Shown here: piece by piece, positions 18,368 to 27,039 of the stretch
How the letters are laid out: every line of letters starts with the position of its first letter
Position numbering within the stretch: the first letter of the stretch is position 1
DNA from: Planctomycetota bacterium
GTDB lineage: Bacteria > Planctomycetota > UBA1135 > JACQFD01
Direction of reading: 5' to 3'
Assembly (NCBI GenBank): GCA_016792805.1
Contig: JAEUHX010000069.1
Coordinates: 1-64,000 of the forward strand
DNA length: 64,000 nucleotides
Notes under the pieces: generated by a model
Seen by the model: the letters and a program-made list of their open reading frames with translations, nothing else
Told to the model about the DNA's origin: nothing
The model's database searches: none
Made by a program: the position numbers and the translations under genes

Positions 18368-19485
18368 CCGTCGTGCTCCTCAGCGGAAGCCGAGCGTCGA
18401 AAATCGCGTTTCTTGCGCTCTGTGTGCTGGCGCCAGCAGTGTTCGCGGTGAAGAGTGTGCTGAAACCCGGGGGCGATCTGTACCCTCTCCCGTCGAAGAC
18501 TCCAGCAGTTCCAATTCTCTTAGTAACTGTGGACGGCGTTGACGCGCGCGAGCTCGCAGTGCCGCGCGCGGAGCATCCGATGCCGGCGCTCGCCGCCTGG
18601 GTGCGCGACGGCGCGTCGTTCGCTACGGGGCTTCCGGGCTCCGACGATCCCGCTTCCGCGCGCGCCGCGCTCCTCACCGGTGCGCTGGCTCGCGACCATG
18701 GTGTAACAGGTCTCACGTCGCGCCTGCCGGAGGATCGCAAGACGTTGGCAGGCGAGCTGCGGGCGATAGGTTACAAAACGCTCGCCGTGCCTTCGCGCCC
18801 AGAATACGAGAGCTGTGGACTTGGGCTCGGGTTCGACTCGGTGCGCATCGCTCCGTCCCCGGCTGCAGCCGTCGAGGAACTCGACCGATTCCTCGGCGAT
18901 GCAGCTCCGCCCCGATTCTTTGCATGGCTCGATCTGTGCCCTTCGTCGCGCGATCCACAAATCGGACGCCGCGAGCTGGATGGCGCGCTGGCCGCGCTGG
19001 AGTTGCTCCTCGAGCGACGGCGCATCCAGGGCGATGGTTTCTGGATGCTGGCCACGCTGCCGCCGCGGCGCGAGGCGGCCGGTGCGGCCCTGCGCCCTCG
19101 GGTTCCGCGCTCGGCAATCGCGCTTCGCTATCCCTATGAACGCCGGTCGGGGAGCGTTTTGCCCGGCTCGGCGTCGGCCATCGACCTCGCTCCGACGGCG
19201 CTGCAGCTCGTGCGTGCCACGCCGCCGCCGGCTTGGCGCGGGCGCAGCCGCATTCTCGACACCGAGCAGGTCGCGTCGATCGCCGGACCCGCCATCGCAG
19301 GGCCATTCTTGAGCTTCACAAAAGCACTTTGGGCGGCGGAACAGGGGAGCGCTCTGCTCCTGATCGATGGAGCGGGAGACGTGGCCGAATTCACGGATCC
19401 TTCCGACCCCAACGCTCGACGCCCGCCGGAGCAGCTGCTGGCGGCAGCTCGAGCTGCCGCTTCCGGAGTACGCGAGGTTCGATAA
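18364..19485 (+). CDS. Degenerate sulfatase-fold membrane-anchored protein
   Basis: 373 residues. GTG 18364 is chosen because it overlaps the preceding stop and starts an N-terminal hydrophobic anchor. The fold start PILLVTVDGVDARELAVPR and a later SARAALLTGALARDHGVTG resemble the sulfatase superfamily, but the usual DHG metal site and C-terminal histidines are absent or unrecognisable. It is probably a non-catalytic or highly diverged partner of the protein encoded just upstream. The family assignment is an inference from two motifs and gene order. Confidence 0.65.
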   Translation: MTVVLLSGSRASKIAFLALCVLAPAVFAVKSVLKPGGDLYPLPSKTPAVPILLVTVDGVDARELAVPRAEHPMPALAAWVRDGASFATGLPGSDDPASARAALLTGALARDHGVTGLTSRLPEDRKTLAGELRAIGYKTLAVPSRPEYESCGLGLGFDSVRIAPSPAAAVEELDRFLGDAAPPRFFAWLDLCPSSRDPQIGRRELDGALAALELLLERRRIQGDGFWMLATLPPRREAAGAALRPRVPRSAIALRYPYERRSGSVLPGSASAIDLAPTALQLVRATPPPAWRGRSRILDTEQVASIAGPAIAGPFLSFTKALWAAEQGSALLLIDGAGDVAEFTDPSDPNARRPPEQLLAAARAAASGVREVR

Positions 19486-19700
19486 TGGCGAAGACCAATC
19501 TTCTTTGGGCCTTCGGCCGCGCGCTCCAAGTCCTGGGCATGGGCATCACGCTCGTTGGGCTTTTGTTGAGCATTGAGGTGGGGCTCGTCGAGAAGGAATC
19601 GCTGCATTCGATGGCGATCGAGTTCCGCTACCTGGGAGTGGGGGGCGCGTGCTTCGTGATCGGCTTGCTAATTTTGCGCTTCTCCTCCCGAGGCTCGTAG
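19485..19700 (+). CDS. Small two-helix membrane protein
   Basis: 71 residues from ATG 19485, which overlaps the previous stop as TAATG. Two hydrophobic helices (about residues 14-32 and 48-66) are joined by a charged loop EKESLHSMAIEFR. No family recognised. The tight overlap shows it belongs to the same transcript. Its size suits an accessory subunit of a membrane enzyme. Confidence 0.7.
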   Translation: MAKTNLLWAFGRALQVLGMGITLVGLLLSIEVGLVEKESLHSMAIEFRYLGVGGACFVIGLLILRFSSRGS

Positions 19701-19764
19701 CGAAGGTACCCATCGGCTCGATGGGATACACTCCCTCGCCCGACCGCTCCACGCGCCGTACTCC

Positions 19765-20844
19765 TTGGGTCTCGCCTCCTACCTCCCGTTTCTGCCGCGG
19801 GCCTTTGCGCCCGACGGACCGCCGCTGCATCTGACGCTTTACGTCACGGGACGCTGCAACGCGCGCTGTCGCCATTGTTTCCATTGGAAGGAGGTGGACG
19901 CCGGGATCGAGGGGCTTCCGCTCGATGCGATCCAGCGGACGGCTCAGACGCTCGGCGGGGAGCTTCTGTGGCTTGCGTTCGCTGGGGGCGAGCCGTTCCT
20001 GCGGCACGACCTCGGGGAGATTGCCCGGGCGTTCGCGGCGCGCCGGCCGCGCCACGTTTCGATCCCCACCAATGCGCTGGCCGCCGAGCCGACGCTGGAG
20101 GGGGCGGCGCGCGTTTGCGAGGCGGTGCCGGAGTCTTTTGTGAACGTTTCGGTCTCCTTCGACGGCCCGCGAGAGATTCACGACCGGATTCGCGCGACGC
20201 CGGGCGGCTTCGACAAGTCGATTGAGAACTTTCGGCGGCTCCGAGATCTCCAGAGCAAGTTCAAGAATCTCGGCGTGGGGGTGATCTGTACGGTGACCGC
20301 CGAGAACCAAGATGAGGCTGCCGATTTCGTCGAGTGGCTGCGCCGTGAGCTCATGCCCGATAATGTGACGATCAATCTTGCGCGCGGAAACCCTCGTGAC
20401 GGCGAACTCCTCGCTGTCGATCCCGCGCGCTACCGCGCCGCGGTAGACGCGAAGAGCCGTGCGCTGCGCGACGGAAGCCTTACCTATTTTCGTTTTCCGG
20501 GTGCGCGGATCGCGGCTGCGCGGGATCTCGTGATGTACGAGCGGATCGAGTCTTTGGCTCGCGGCACGAGTGCCTACAAGCCGTGCCTCGCGGGGCGGCT
20601 TTCGGCCGTTGTGTATGAAGACGGGCGGGTGGCCCCGTGCGAGATCCTGCCCGTCGATTTCGGTAATCTGCGCGAGACGGGCTACGACTTCGGCGCACTC
20701 TGGCGCGGCGAGCGCGCTCAGAAGGTGCGAGACGAGATCTGGGCGAAGCGATGCGAGTGCACCTGGGAGTGCCAGATGGGAACGAACGTTCTGTTCACTC
20801 CGACGCTGTATCCGAACCTCGCCTGGAAGACCTTGGTAAGGTAG
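19765..20844 (+). CDS. Radical SAM protein with SPASM-type C-terminal cysteines
   Basis: 359 residues from a TTG codon at 19765; no better start fits the conserved region. The radical SAM site is CNARCRHC (CxxxCxxC) in a TLYVTGRC context, followed by FAGGEPF (the GGE motif) and SVSFDGPREIHDRIR. The C-terminal part has C-x12-G-x4-C and then CECTWEC, which fits an auxiliary Fe-S cluster of the SPASM/twitch group. Such enzymes modify peptides or sugars, or act in cofactor assembly. Here it lies between a small membrane protein and a glycosyltransferase, so a surface-glycan or lipid modification is plausible but unproven. Confidence 0.85.
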   Translation: MGLASYLPFLPRAFAPDGPPLHLTLYVTGRCNARCRHCFHWKEVDAGIEGLPLDAIQRTAQTLGGELLWLAFAGGEPFLRHDLGEIARAFAARRPRHVSIPTNALAAEPTLEGAARVCEAVPESFVNVSVSFDGPREIHDRIRATPGGFDKSIENFRRLRDLQSKFKNLGVGVICTVTAENQDEAADFVEWLRRELMPDNVTINLARGNPRDGELLAVDPARYRAAVDAKSRALRDGSLTYFRFPGARIAAARDLVMYERIESLARGTSAYKPCLAGRLSAVVYEDGRVAPCEILPVDFGNLRETGYDFGALWRGERAQKVRDEIWAKRCECTWECQMGTNVLFTPTLYPNLAWKTLVR

Positions 20845-20848
20845 CGCC

Positions 20849-21877
20849 GTGCGCCTTGCGATCGTGATCCCTGCGCACGATGAAGCTGCGGTCATCGAGC
20901 AGAAGATTCACAATACGCACGGACTCGAACTCCCTGCCGTTGGCGAGGGACAGCCGTTCGCGCATCTCGCCGTCGTTGTCGACGACCATTCCTCCGACGA
21001 CACCATGGCCCGCGCGCTGGCGGCCGTTCAGTCGCTGCCCGCCCGCTCCGATCTCGAGTGGCGCGTCGTGGCGAGCCAGCACCGGCCCGGCAAGGGTGGC
21101 GCGTTGGCGACAGGATTCGCGGAAGCCGCTGGATTTGAGATCCTTGTTCTCACAGATGCTGATAGTTGGGTTTCTTCGCGAGCGGCTCTCGAGACGGTGC
21201 GCGCATTCGCCGATCCGACAGTCGGTGGGGTGAGCGGTTCCCAGCGATACGTCGAGGCGATCGAATGCGGCATTCCCAGAGGCGACCGAGCCGATCTCTA
21301 TGATTCGCTCTCCGAGGCGGTGCGCCGCTTTGAATCGCGCCGCGGAATGCTCTTCAGCGTCCACGGCCCTTGGCTCGCGCTTCGCGCCTCGGCGGGCGCC
21401 GAGCCGAAGCTCGGCATCGCTGCTGACGACCTCGACCTCGCGCTGCAGGTTCGCACGGCCGGTTACCGGGTCGTGCTCGCAGAGCGTGCGGTCTATTGTG
21501 AGGTGAAGGCGGCCGGCGCGCCGCTCTTCGAGCAGCGCATTCGCCGGGCTCGGGCCTACTTCGAAGTTGTTGATTTATATCTTCCTAGAATGTTTGCCAT
21601 CGCGCCGCGTCCCTGGGGGGCGATTCAGCTCGCTGGATATTGGATCGCGCCTGTTGCGGCAGCGGTGCTCTTTATGGCGGGGATCATGGCTCCGATGGTG
21701 CTCGCGATGCGGTCGGAGTCGGGGCCTGGAGTGCAATGGGCAACCATGCTCGCCGTCAGCGGCTTGCTGCTCCTCGATCCATTCCACACCTGTGCCGCCT
21801 ATGCGGCAGTCATTCTGAGCGCTCGCCTCGCACCGATGCGGCGCTCCGGAGCCGACCGTTGGCGGCGCCGCTTTTGA
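20849..21877 (+). CDS. GT2 glycosyltransferase with C-terminal membrane helices
   Basis: 342 residues from GTG 20849, 4 bp after the radical SAM stop. The N-terminal GT-A domain has IVIPAHDEAAVI, VDDHSSDDT, GKGGALATG and the metal-binding LTDADS. A later ADDLDLALQVRTAGYRV resembles the ED..L motif of processive-type GT2 enzymes, followed by RRARAYFEV in place of the usual Q.RRW. Two to three transmembrane helices lie in residues ~255-330. It is the last gene of the run and converges on the parvulin gene 29 bp away. Likely role: extension of a polysaccharide or lipid-linked glycan. Confidence 0.85.
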   Translation: MRLAIVIPAHDEAAVIEQKIHNTHGLELPAVGEGQPFAHLAVVVDDHSSDDTMARALAAVQSLPARSDLEWRVVASQHRPGKGGALATGFAEAAGFEILVLTDADSWVSSRAALETVRAFADPTVGGVSGSQRYVEAIECGIPRGDRADLYDSLSEAVRRFESRRGMLFSVHGPWLALRASAGAEPKLGIAADDLDLALQVRTAGYRVVLAERAVYCEVKAAGAPLFEQRIRRARAYFEVVDLYLPRMFAIAPRPWGAIQLAGYWIAPVAAAVLFMAGIMAPMVLAMRSESGPGVQWATMLAVSGLLLLDPFHTCAAYAAVILSARLAPMRRSGADRWRRRF

Positions 21878-21906
21878 TCCAGCAGCTCGACGGAATCCGC
21901 GGGGGC

Positions 21907-22935
21907 TCAGCGGACGAGCTTCGCTTCGAAGACAATATTCCTGAGGAACTGCTGAACTTCGCCGCTCGTCGGCTCGCGATCCGAGAGTTCCTTGCGGATC
22001 GCGTCGCGCTCCTTGCGCAGGTCGTGAATCGTCTCTCTTGTGATCTCGGCGAGCACGAATCCCGCCTGCGCACGAACCGGCCCGATGACCTGCCCAGGCT
22101 TTGCCTTTTGAATCAGGGCGTCGAACTCCGCGCCGAACTCTGGAGGATCGACCACATATTTCCCAATGTCGCCGCCCTTGCGCTTGCTCTCGAAGTCATC
22201 GCTATACGCGAGCGCCGCATTCGGGAAGTCGAGGGATCCCGACTGAATCGCTTTGGCAACTTTTAGTGCCTTGGCGTAGGCGTCGTCGATTCCCTTCCGC
22301 GTCAAAGCATCTTTCTCTTCGGTGCTCTTGAAGCTCGTGATCGGCGGATAGGTGATCTCAATCAATATGGCGCGAAGGTGCAGCTCCCGGCCGCTCACGC
22401 CGTAGAGGCGCCTGAACTCCTTTTCGACGTCGGCGTCGGTGGTGAGGCGGTTGCGCTTTAGGATCTTCGTGACAAGCACCTCTGTCTCGAGATCCCAGCT
22501 CCGCTGCATCTTGAAGAGCTCCATGGTGCTGCCGGTCGCCGTGATCTCGCGCTCGATGAAGAGTTCTCGCTTTCCGCGGTAAGCCGCGAGGGTACGCGCC
22601 TCGATCTCCGCCTCGAGACGGCGCTCGATCTCCTGGGGCGAAGCTTCGACGCCGACATCCTTCGCGGCTTTTCTCACCAGCATTGAGGTTACATATCCCT
22701 GAATGAAATCCTCACCTCGATACTTTTGTAGCCAATCGCCGAATTGTGATCGCGAGATCGGAATTCCATTGATCCTGCAATACTCATCGGGGCCGAGCGG
22801 CGGCTCTGCCTTTTCGAAGAAGCTCGTTCTAACCTTCTGCTCCGACGTGGTGTCTTGCCCTTGCGCCGTCGGCGGATCGGCCGGACGGAGAGGGAGGAGG
22901 GGAGCGAGCGCGAGGGCGAGGAGGGGAGTCTTCAT
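21907..22935 (-). CDS. Exported peptidylprolyl isomerase of parvulin/SurA type
   Basis: 342 residues with an N-terminal signal sequence. An N-terminal helical region (about residues 50-190) resembles the SurA/PrsA chaperone part. The C-terminal part has parvulin character: LHLRAILIEI, A.A.S.DFESKRKGGDIGKYV, FDALIQKAKPGQVIGPVRAQAGFVLAEI. Family members help outer-membrane or secreted proteins fold in the periplasm. Its start is 30 bp after the typA stop on the same strand, so the two may be cotranscribed. Confidence 0.85.
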   Translation of the reverse strand: MKTPLLALALAPLLPLRPADPPTAQGQDTTSEQKVRTSFFEKAEPPLGPDEYCRINGIPISRSQFGDWLQKYRGEDFIQGYVTSMLVRKAAKDVGVEASPQEIERRLEAEIEARTLAAYRGKRELFIEREITATGSTMELFKMQRSWDLETEVLVTKILKRNRLTTDADVEKEFRRLYGVSGRELHLRAILIEITYPPITSFKSTEEKDALTRKGIDDAYAKALKVAKAIQSGSLDFPNAALAYSDDFESKRKGGDIGKYVVDPPEFGAEFDALIQKAKPGQVIGPVRAQAGFVLAEITRETIHDLRKERDAIRKELSDREPTSGEVQQFLRNIVFEAKLVR

Positions 22936-22965
22936 CGAGCGGAGGAGGGTTGGCGAACTGGGAGA

Positions 22966-24798
22966 TTACACGCCGGCCCGCTCGGCGCGTTTGCGGGCGC
23001 TCCCCTCGAGGATCCGCTTGCGGGTCCGGATCGCGTCGGGGGTGACCTCCACGAGCTCATCCTCCGCGATCCACTCGAGCGCTTCTTCAAGGGTCATCTT
23101 GCGGGCGGGCTGAAGCCGCACGTTCTTCTCGGCGCCCGCGCTGCGAATATTGGTGAGCTTCTTCGCCTTGCACACATTGACTGCGAGGTCCTCCTCGTGG
23201 CAATGCTCGCCGACGATCATCCCCTCGTAGATCGAATCTTGGGGCTCGACGAAGAAGATGCCGCGGTCGGCGAGGCTCTCGAGCGCATAGGCGGAGACCT
23301 GCCCGGGCTCGTGGCCGATGAGACTCCCGAACTGGCGCCCAGGGATCTCACCGCGTTCCGGCTCGTAGCCGCGGAAGACGTGGTGGACGGTTCCTTCACC
23401 GCCCGTGAGCGTGAGGATCGCCGTGCGGGCGCCCATGAGCCCGCGGGAGGGAACTGTGAACTCGAGATGTGTGAAATCTCCCTTGTGGCTCATCTCCTTG
23501 ATCTCGCCGCGGCGCTTGCCGAGGTACTCGATCACCTTGCCCATGGAGCCGGTGGGGCAGTCGACGACTGCGTCTTCGATCGGTTCACACTTCTTGCCGT
23601 CGATCTCTTTTGTGATTACGCGCGGAGTCGAGACGCAGAACTCGTAGCCCTCACGGCGCATGTTCTCGATCAGGATGCCGAGGTGCATGACGCCGCGGCC
23701 GGCGACGTGGAACGAATCGGTCGTCTCGGTGTCGGACACGTGGAGCGCCGCATCGGCCATCGCCGCTTTGTTCAGCCGGTCGCGGATCTGGCGCGAAGTC
23801 ACATATTTTCCCGAGCGCCCCGAGAAGGGGCCGTTGTTGACGGAGAAAACCATCGAGATGGTCGGCTCGTCGACGGTGATGGCGGGGAGCTGCTCCGTCG
23901 TTTCGGGGTCGCAGAAGGTGTCGCCGATTCCAACCTCGTCGAGGCCGGAGATAGCACAAATATCGCCGGCGTTGACTTCCTGCGCTGGGAGCTTGGAGAG
24001 CCCTTCGTACCAGGCGAGCGACTTAATCGTGCCCTCATGGTACGACCCCGGCGCATATTCGCGGGAGCCTTGGTGGAGGACTCTCACTTTTTGATTCGGG
24101 CGGAATTTCCCGCGGTAGACGCGGCCGATCGCAATGCGTCCGACGTAGTCGTCGTAGTCGAGCGTTGCCGCCTGGAACAGCGGCGCGCCCGTCGGGTCGG
24201 CATCGGGCGGCGGCACATGGCGGAGAATCGTCTCGAAGAGCGGCGTCATGTCCTTCGCCTGAGACTTCGGATCGAGGCTCGAAATCCCCGAGCGCCCGGA
24301 GGCGTAGACCACCGGGAAATCGAGCGCTGCTTCCGGCGCGTCGAGGGAAACGAACAGATCGAACACCTCGTTCAGCACCTGATCAGGGCGCGCGTCAGGG
24401 CGGTCGATTTTGTTGATCACCACAATCGGCTTCAGGTGGTGCTCGAACGCCTTGCGCAGCACGAATCGCGTTTGAGGCATCGGCCCTTCGAAGCTGTCGA
24501 CCACGAGGAGGCAGCCATCGGCGAGCGACAGCGTGCGCTCCACCTGGCCGCCGAAGTCGGCGTGGCCGGGCGTGTCGATAATATTGATCTTCACATCTCC
24601 CCAGCGAACGGAGGTCACCTTCGCGAGGATCGTGATGCCGCGCTCGCGCTCGATGGGGTTGCTGTCCATCGCGCACTCGGCCACTTTCTGGTTCTCGCGG
24701 AACGTGTGGGCACCGCGGAACAGGGCATCGACCAGGGTGGTCTTGCCGTGGTCGACGTGGGCAATGATGGCGACGTTACGAATCGACTGGATCTTCAC
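22966..24798 (-). CDS. typA: TypA/BipA ribosome-associated GTPase
   Basis: 610 residues, full family length. G1 AHVDHGKTT, G2 region with RGITI, G3 DTPGHADFGG, G4 NKIDR and G5 SGRSG are all present, so the GTPase domain is intact. Elongation-factor-like domains II, III and V follow, then the TypA-specific C-terminal domain with LTGGEGTVHHVF, SLADRGIFFVEPQ and VGEH. TypA binds the 70S ribosome, and is linked to 50S assembly and stress adaptation. It is the most secure housekeeping gene in this part of the window. Confidence 0.97.
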   Translation of the reverse strand: MKIQSIRNVAIIAHVDHGKTTLVDALFRGAHTFRENQKVAECAMDSNPIERERGITILAKVTSVRWGDVKINIIDTPGHADFGGQVERTLSLADGCLLVVDSFEGPMPQTRFVLRKAFEHHLKPIVVINKIDRPDARPDQVLNEVFDLFVSLDAPEAALDFPVVYASGRSGISSLDPKSQAKDMTPLFETILRHVPPPDADPTGAPLFQAATLDYDDYVGRIAIGRVYRGKFRPNQKVRVLHQGSREYAPGSYHEGTIKSLAWYEGLSKLPAQEVNAGDICAISGLDEVGIGDTFCDPETTEQLPAITVDEPTISMVFSVNNGPFSGRSGKYVTSRQIRDRLNKAAMADAALHVSDTETTDSFHVAGRGVMHLGILIENMRREGYEFCVSTPRVITKEIDGKKCEPIEDAVVDCPTGSMGKVIEYLGKRRGEIKEMSHKGDFTHLEFTVPSRGLMGARTAILTLTGGEGTVHHVFRGYEPERGEIPGRQFGSLIGHEPGQVSAYALESLADRGIFFVEPQDSIYEGMIVGEHCHEEDLAVNVCKAKKLTNIRSAGAEKNVRLQPARKMTLEEALEWIAEDELVEVTPDAIRTRKRILEGSARKRAERAGV

Positions 24799-25122
24799 GG
24801 ATTGCGCCGGTCAGGGCAGGGCGAGGCCAGAGGCTCCCGCCGGGAAATTGGGCGGAAGATTCTAGCTGCCCATCGCAAAAGTCATCCGCGCGGCGTGCAG
24901 GACAATCCCGCCACCACTTCGCCGGACCTCCTCGTCGGCGCTCCGATCGGAGAGGTGGCTATCCGTCGCAGTCGTTCCGTAGACCCGATGACCGGCGCGG
25001 CTGCCCGCCTCTGGAGTCGCTAGGGGATTCTCCCTCGAGGGCCCTGGCGATCCTTGATCAACCTGCCTGACTCTGCTTTCTTCTGGAATTTACTGCTAAC
25101 GGATGTCCAAAAGTTCCGCTCC
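24799..25122. other. Intergenic, decayed element head
   Basis: No gene seen. 24875-24890 reads GCAAAAGTCATCCGCG, close to the conserved head of the element inside the yhcG pseudogene (25799-25825), and the preceding CTGCCC also matches it. The rest of the interval shows no clear copy, so this is at most a truncated relic. It is the spacer between typA and the accessory patch. Confidence 0.5.
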
Positions 25123-25317
25123 ATGTTGGATGAGATTCTGACCCTCCCGGAGGTCGCGCGGCTGCTGAAGGTCGCGGAGAAGACCGTCTACGCGATGGCA
25201 AAGAGGGCTCAGCTCCCAGCCTTCAAGGTGGGAGGACAGTGGCGGTTTAAGCGCGTCGATCTCGACCAATGGGTTGAGGATCAGAAGGCCGCCCAGCGAA
25301 AAGGAGCGCCCAAGTGA
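25123..25317 (+). CDS. Excisionase/MerR-like helix-turn-helix protein
   Basis: 64 residues from ATG 25123; a TTG at 25054 could add 23 residues. The sequence LTLPEVARLLKVAEKTVYAMAKRAQLPAFKVGGQWRFKRVDLDQWV is a typical HTH_17 (excisionase family) fold. Such small proteins bind DNA as part of phage/plasmid modules or accompany nuclease genes. A yhcG-type gene follows 220 bp downstream, but that gene is broken, so this protein may have lost its partner. Confidence 0.8.
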   Translation: MLDEILTLPEVARLLKVAEKTVYAMAKRAQLPAFKVGGQWRFKRVDLDQWVEDQKAAQRKGAPK

Positions 25318-25537
25318 GGACTTCGAGCCAAACGGAGCGTCGGGGGCTCGACTGCGCCGTCGTGTGGCGCTGCTGTTGGAGTGCGATTTCAGGCTGCGTA
25401 GGCCGCGCACAGTTGACGCAGTCTCGGGCGAACGCCCTTTGTGTGCGTTTCAAGTTCTACAATGACGGCTGGAGATCGATGGGACGATGGGCCGTGGATT
25501 CCCTGGCGTCGACACGCCGCGAGAAGGTCGAGAGCGC

Positions 25538-26867
25538 ATGACCGAGCTCGACCGTCTCGATCAGTTCGCGTCGCTATTCGAGACCACCCACCTGTTCCTG
25601 TGTCGCCATGCCGCCAGAAGCGTGGACGCTGCCCTCGTTGCGCGAAATCGGCTCTTCGGGTGGTACCTGGAGGAGTTCGAGCGCTCCCAAGCGTCGCGCG
25701 CTGAGATCGATGGGAAGGGGGTTATGGAAGGTCTCGCTGAGCGCCTGCGGTCCAAGGGGAATTCGCGGATACTCCGTTCCGGCCCTGAACTGCCCGTGGC
25801 AAAAGTCATCCGAGCTGCGCGCGGGACACTTTCGCGAGTTCATCGTCGGACCGCCTCGCCGTAACTCCCTGCTACATCTACGGCGGTCCTTTTCGATCCC
25901 GCGAAAAATCCTCGCGCTCGCTCTGCGGAGCACTTTTGCCACGGGCAGTTCACCGGTTTCGGCAGTTCTACCAGGCACATGCTGAGATTCGCTCGACGGT
26001 GTTGAGCGAATCGGGCGAGATGTGCTCATCCCAATCCATCGATACACCGGAGGCGGCCGGTAGGGATGAAGGGTTGCTGCGCCTGCTCGAGGGAACATCT
26101 CGGCTCAATCAAGCACAGATTGCATCCCTGCTGAACGCGTTCCCGCTAGGATGGTCACACTACCTTGAGCTCATACAGATCGACAACTCCGACGAGCGGC
26201 GATTCTATGAGATCGAGGCAGTCCAGAATCAGCGGGCTGTACGAGAGCTGAGGAGACAGATCAACAGTTCGCTGTATGAGCGGCTGGGCCTGTCTCGTGA
26301 CACGGCGAAGATCCGGCGATTGGCTATGGAAGGGCAAGTGGTGGAGCAGGCAGCCGATCTCGTGAAGAGTCCGCTCGTGCTGGAGTTCCTTGGACTCGAT
26401 GAGCGGCCACATTCCTCCGAGGATGATCTCGAATCTGCCATTATTGACAAACTGCAAGCGTTCCTTCTGGATCTCGGCAAAGGGCTCCTGTTCGAGGCTC
26501 GGCAGAAAAGATTTACATTCGACAACGATAGCTTTCGCATTGACCTCGTCTTCTACGACCGACTCCTATGCTGCTATGTCCTTCTCGACCCCAAGCGCGG
26601 AAAGCTCACTCACCAGGATCTCGGCCAGATGATGATGTATGTCCACTATTACGACCGGCACGTCAAGCTGCCTGACGAGCTGCCTACTGTGGGAATAGTG
26701 CTCTGTCACGACAAGCATGACGCGCTCGTCGAGCCACTCTTCCCGAGAGCGCCAATATCTTCGCCTCGAAGTACCAGCTCTATCTGCCTTCCAAAGACGA
26801 ACTTAAAGCTCGCTTGGAGGAGATCACGCGCGGTCTCCAAGGAGATCCTGGATCACAAGTAGAATGA
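25538..26867 (+). pseudogene. YhcG/DUF1016-family nuclease gene, broken by two frameshifts and an inserted element
   Basis: The N-terminal DUF1016 part starts at ATG 25538 and reads well to AERLRSKG. The frame then slips by +1 at the GGGGAA run near 25757-25761 and continues as IRGYSVPALN. A 163-bp insertion (25791-25953) interrupts it, after which RFRQFYQAHAEIRSTV continues. The C-terminal PD-(D/E)XK-type nuclease part reads to DKHDALVE near 26730, where a one-base loss shifts the frame. The family ending IFASKYQLYLPSKDELK is then found in the other frame, to TGA 26865-26867. Intact relatives are nucleases or defence/recombination-linked proteins. Either frameshift could in principle be a sequencing error, but the insertion cannot. 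Confidence 0.9.
25791..25951. mobile_element. 161-bp palindromic MITE-like element inside yhcG pseudogene
   Basis: Perfect 20-bp inverted repeats lie at 25787-25806 and 25932-25951 (GAACTGCCCGTGGCAAAAGT and its complement). A possible 2-bp target duplication AC is at 25789-25790 and 25952-25953. Deleting 25791-25953 joins AAC to CGG and restores the protein sequence VPALN-RFRQFY exactly. The interior keeps ATCCGAGCTGCGCGCGGG near the left end and TCCTCGCGCTCGCTCTGCGGAG near the right, as in the elements at 453-611 and 56090-56248. No coding capacity, so it is a non-autonomous element. Confidence 0.85.
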
Positions 26868-26985
26868 CGTCTCTCGGATGGACCCACAGCGGCAGAGTGT
26901 ACAGAAGGAAGCTCACAACTCGAGCCGATGGGAGAAGCGTGATCGTGCTCGTTCGGACGGCATGGATAGGAGTGCCTCAGGAATG

Positions 26986-27015
26986 AGCCGGGCCGGCGCG
27001 ATGGCCGGCCCGGTG
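26986..27015. terminator. Hairpin between yhcG pseudogene and prcB-like gene
   Basis: CCGGGCCGGC and GCCGGCCCGG form a 10-bp stem with a 6-nt loop, 25 bp downstream of the stop codon of the minus-strand gene at 27040. There is no T-tract on either strand, so a terminator role is possible but not certain. Confidence 0.4.
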
Positions 27016-27039
27016 GGGGAGAGAGCCTGTGTTGCGGTC

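Noticed and set aside
22855..25023. Long plus-strand open frame of 722 codons
   Set aside because: It is antisense to typA; the minus strand carries all GTPase motifs.
25318..25537. Small gene overlapping the HTH protein stop by GTGA
   Set aside because: Cysteine/arginine-rich with no motif; it looks like a chance frame.
25123..26867. Toxin-antitoxin or complete defence module
   Set aside because: Only an HTH protein and a broken nuclease gene are present; no partner genes for a working system.
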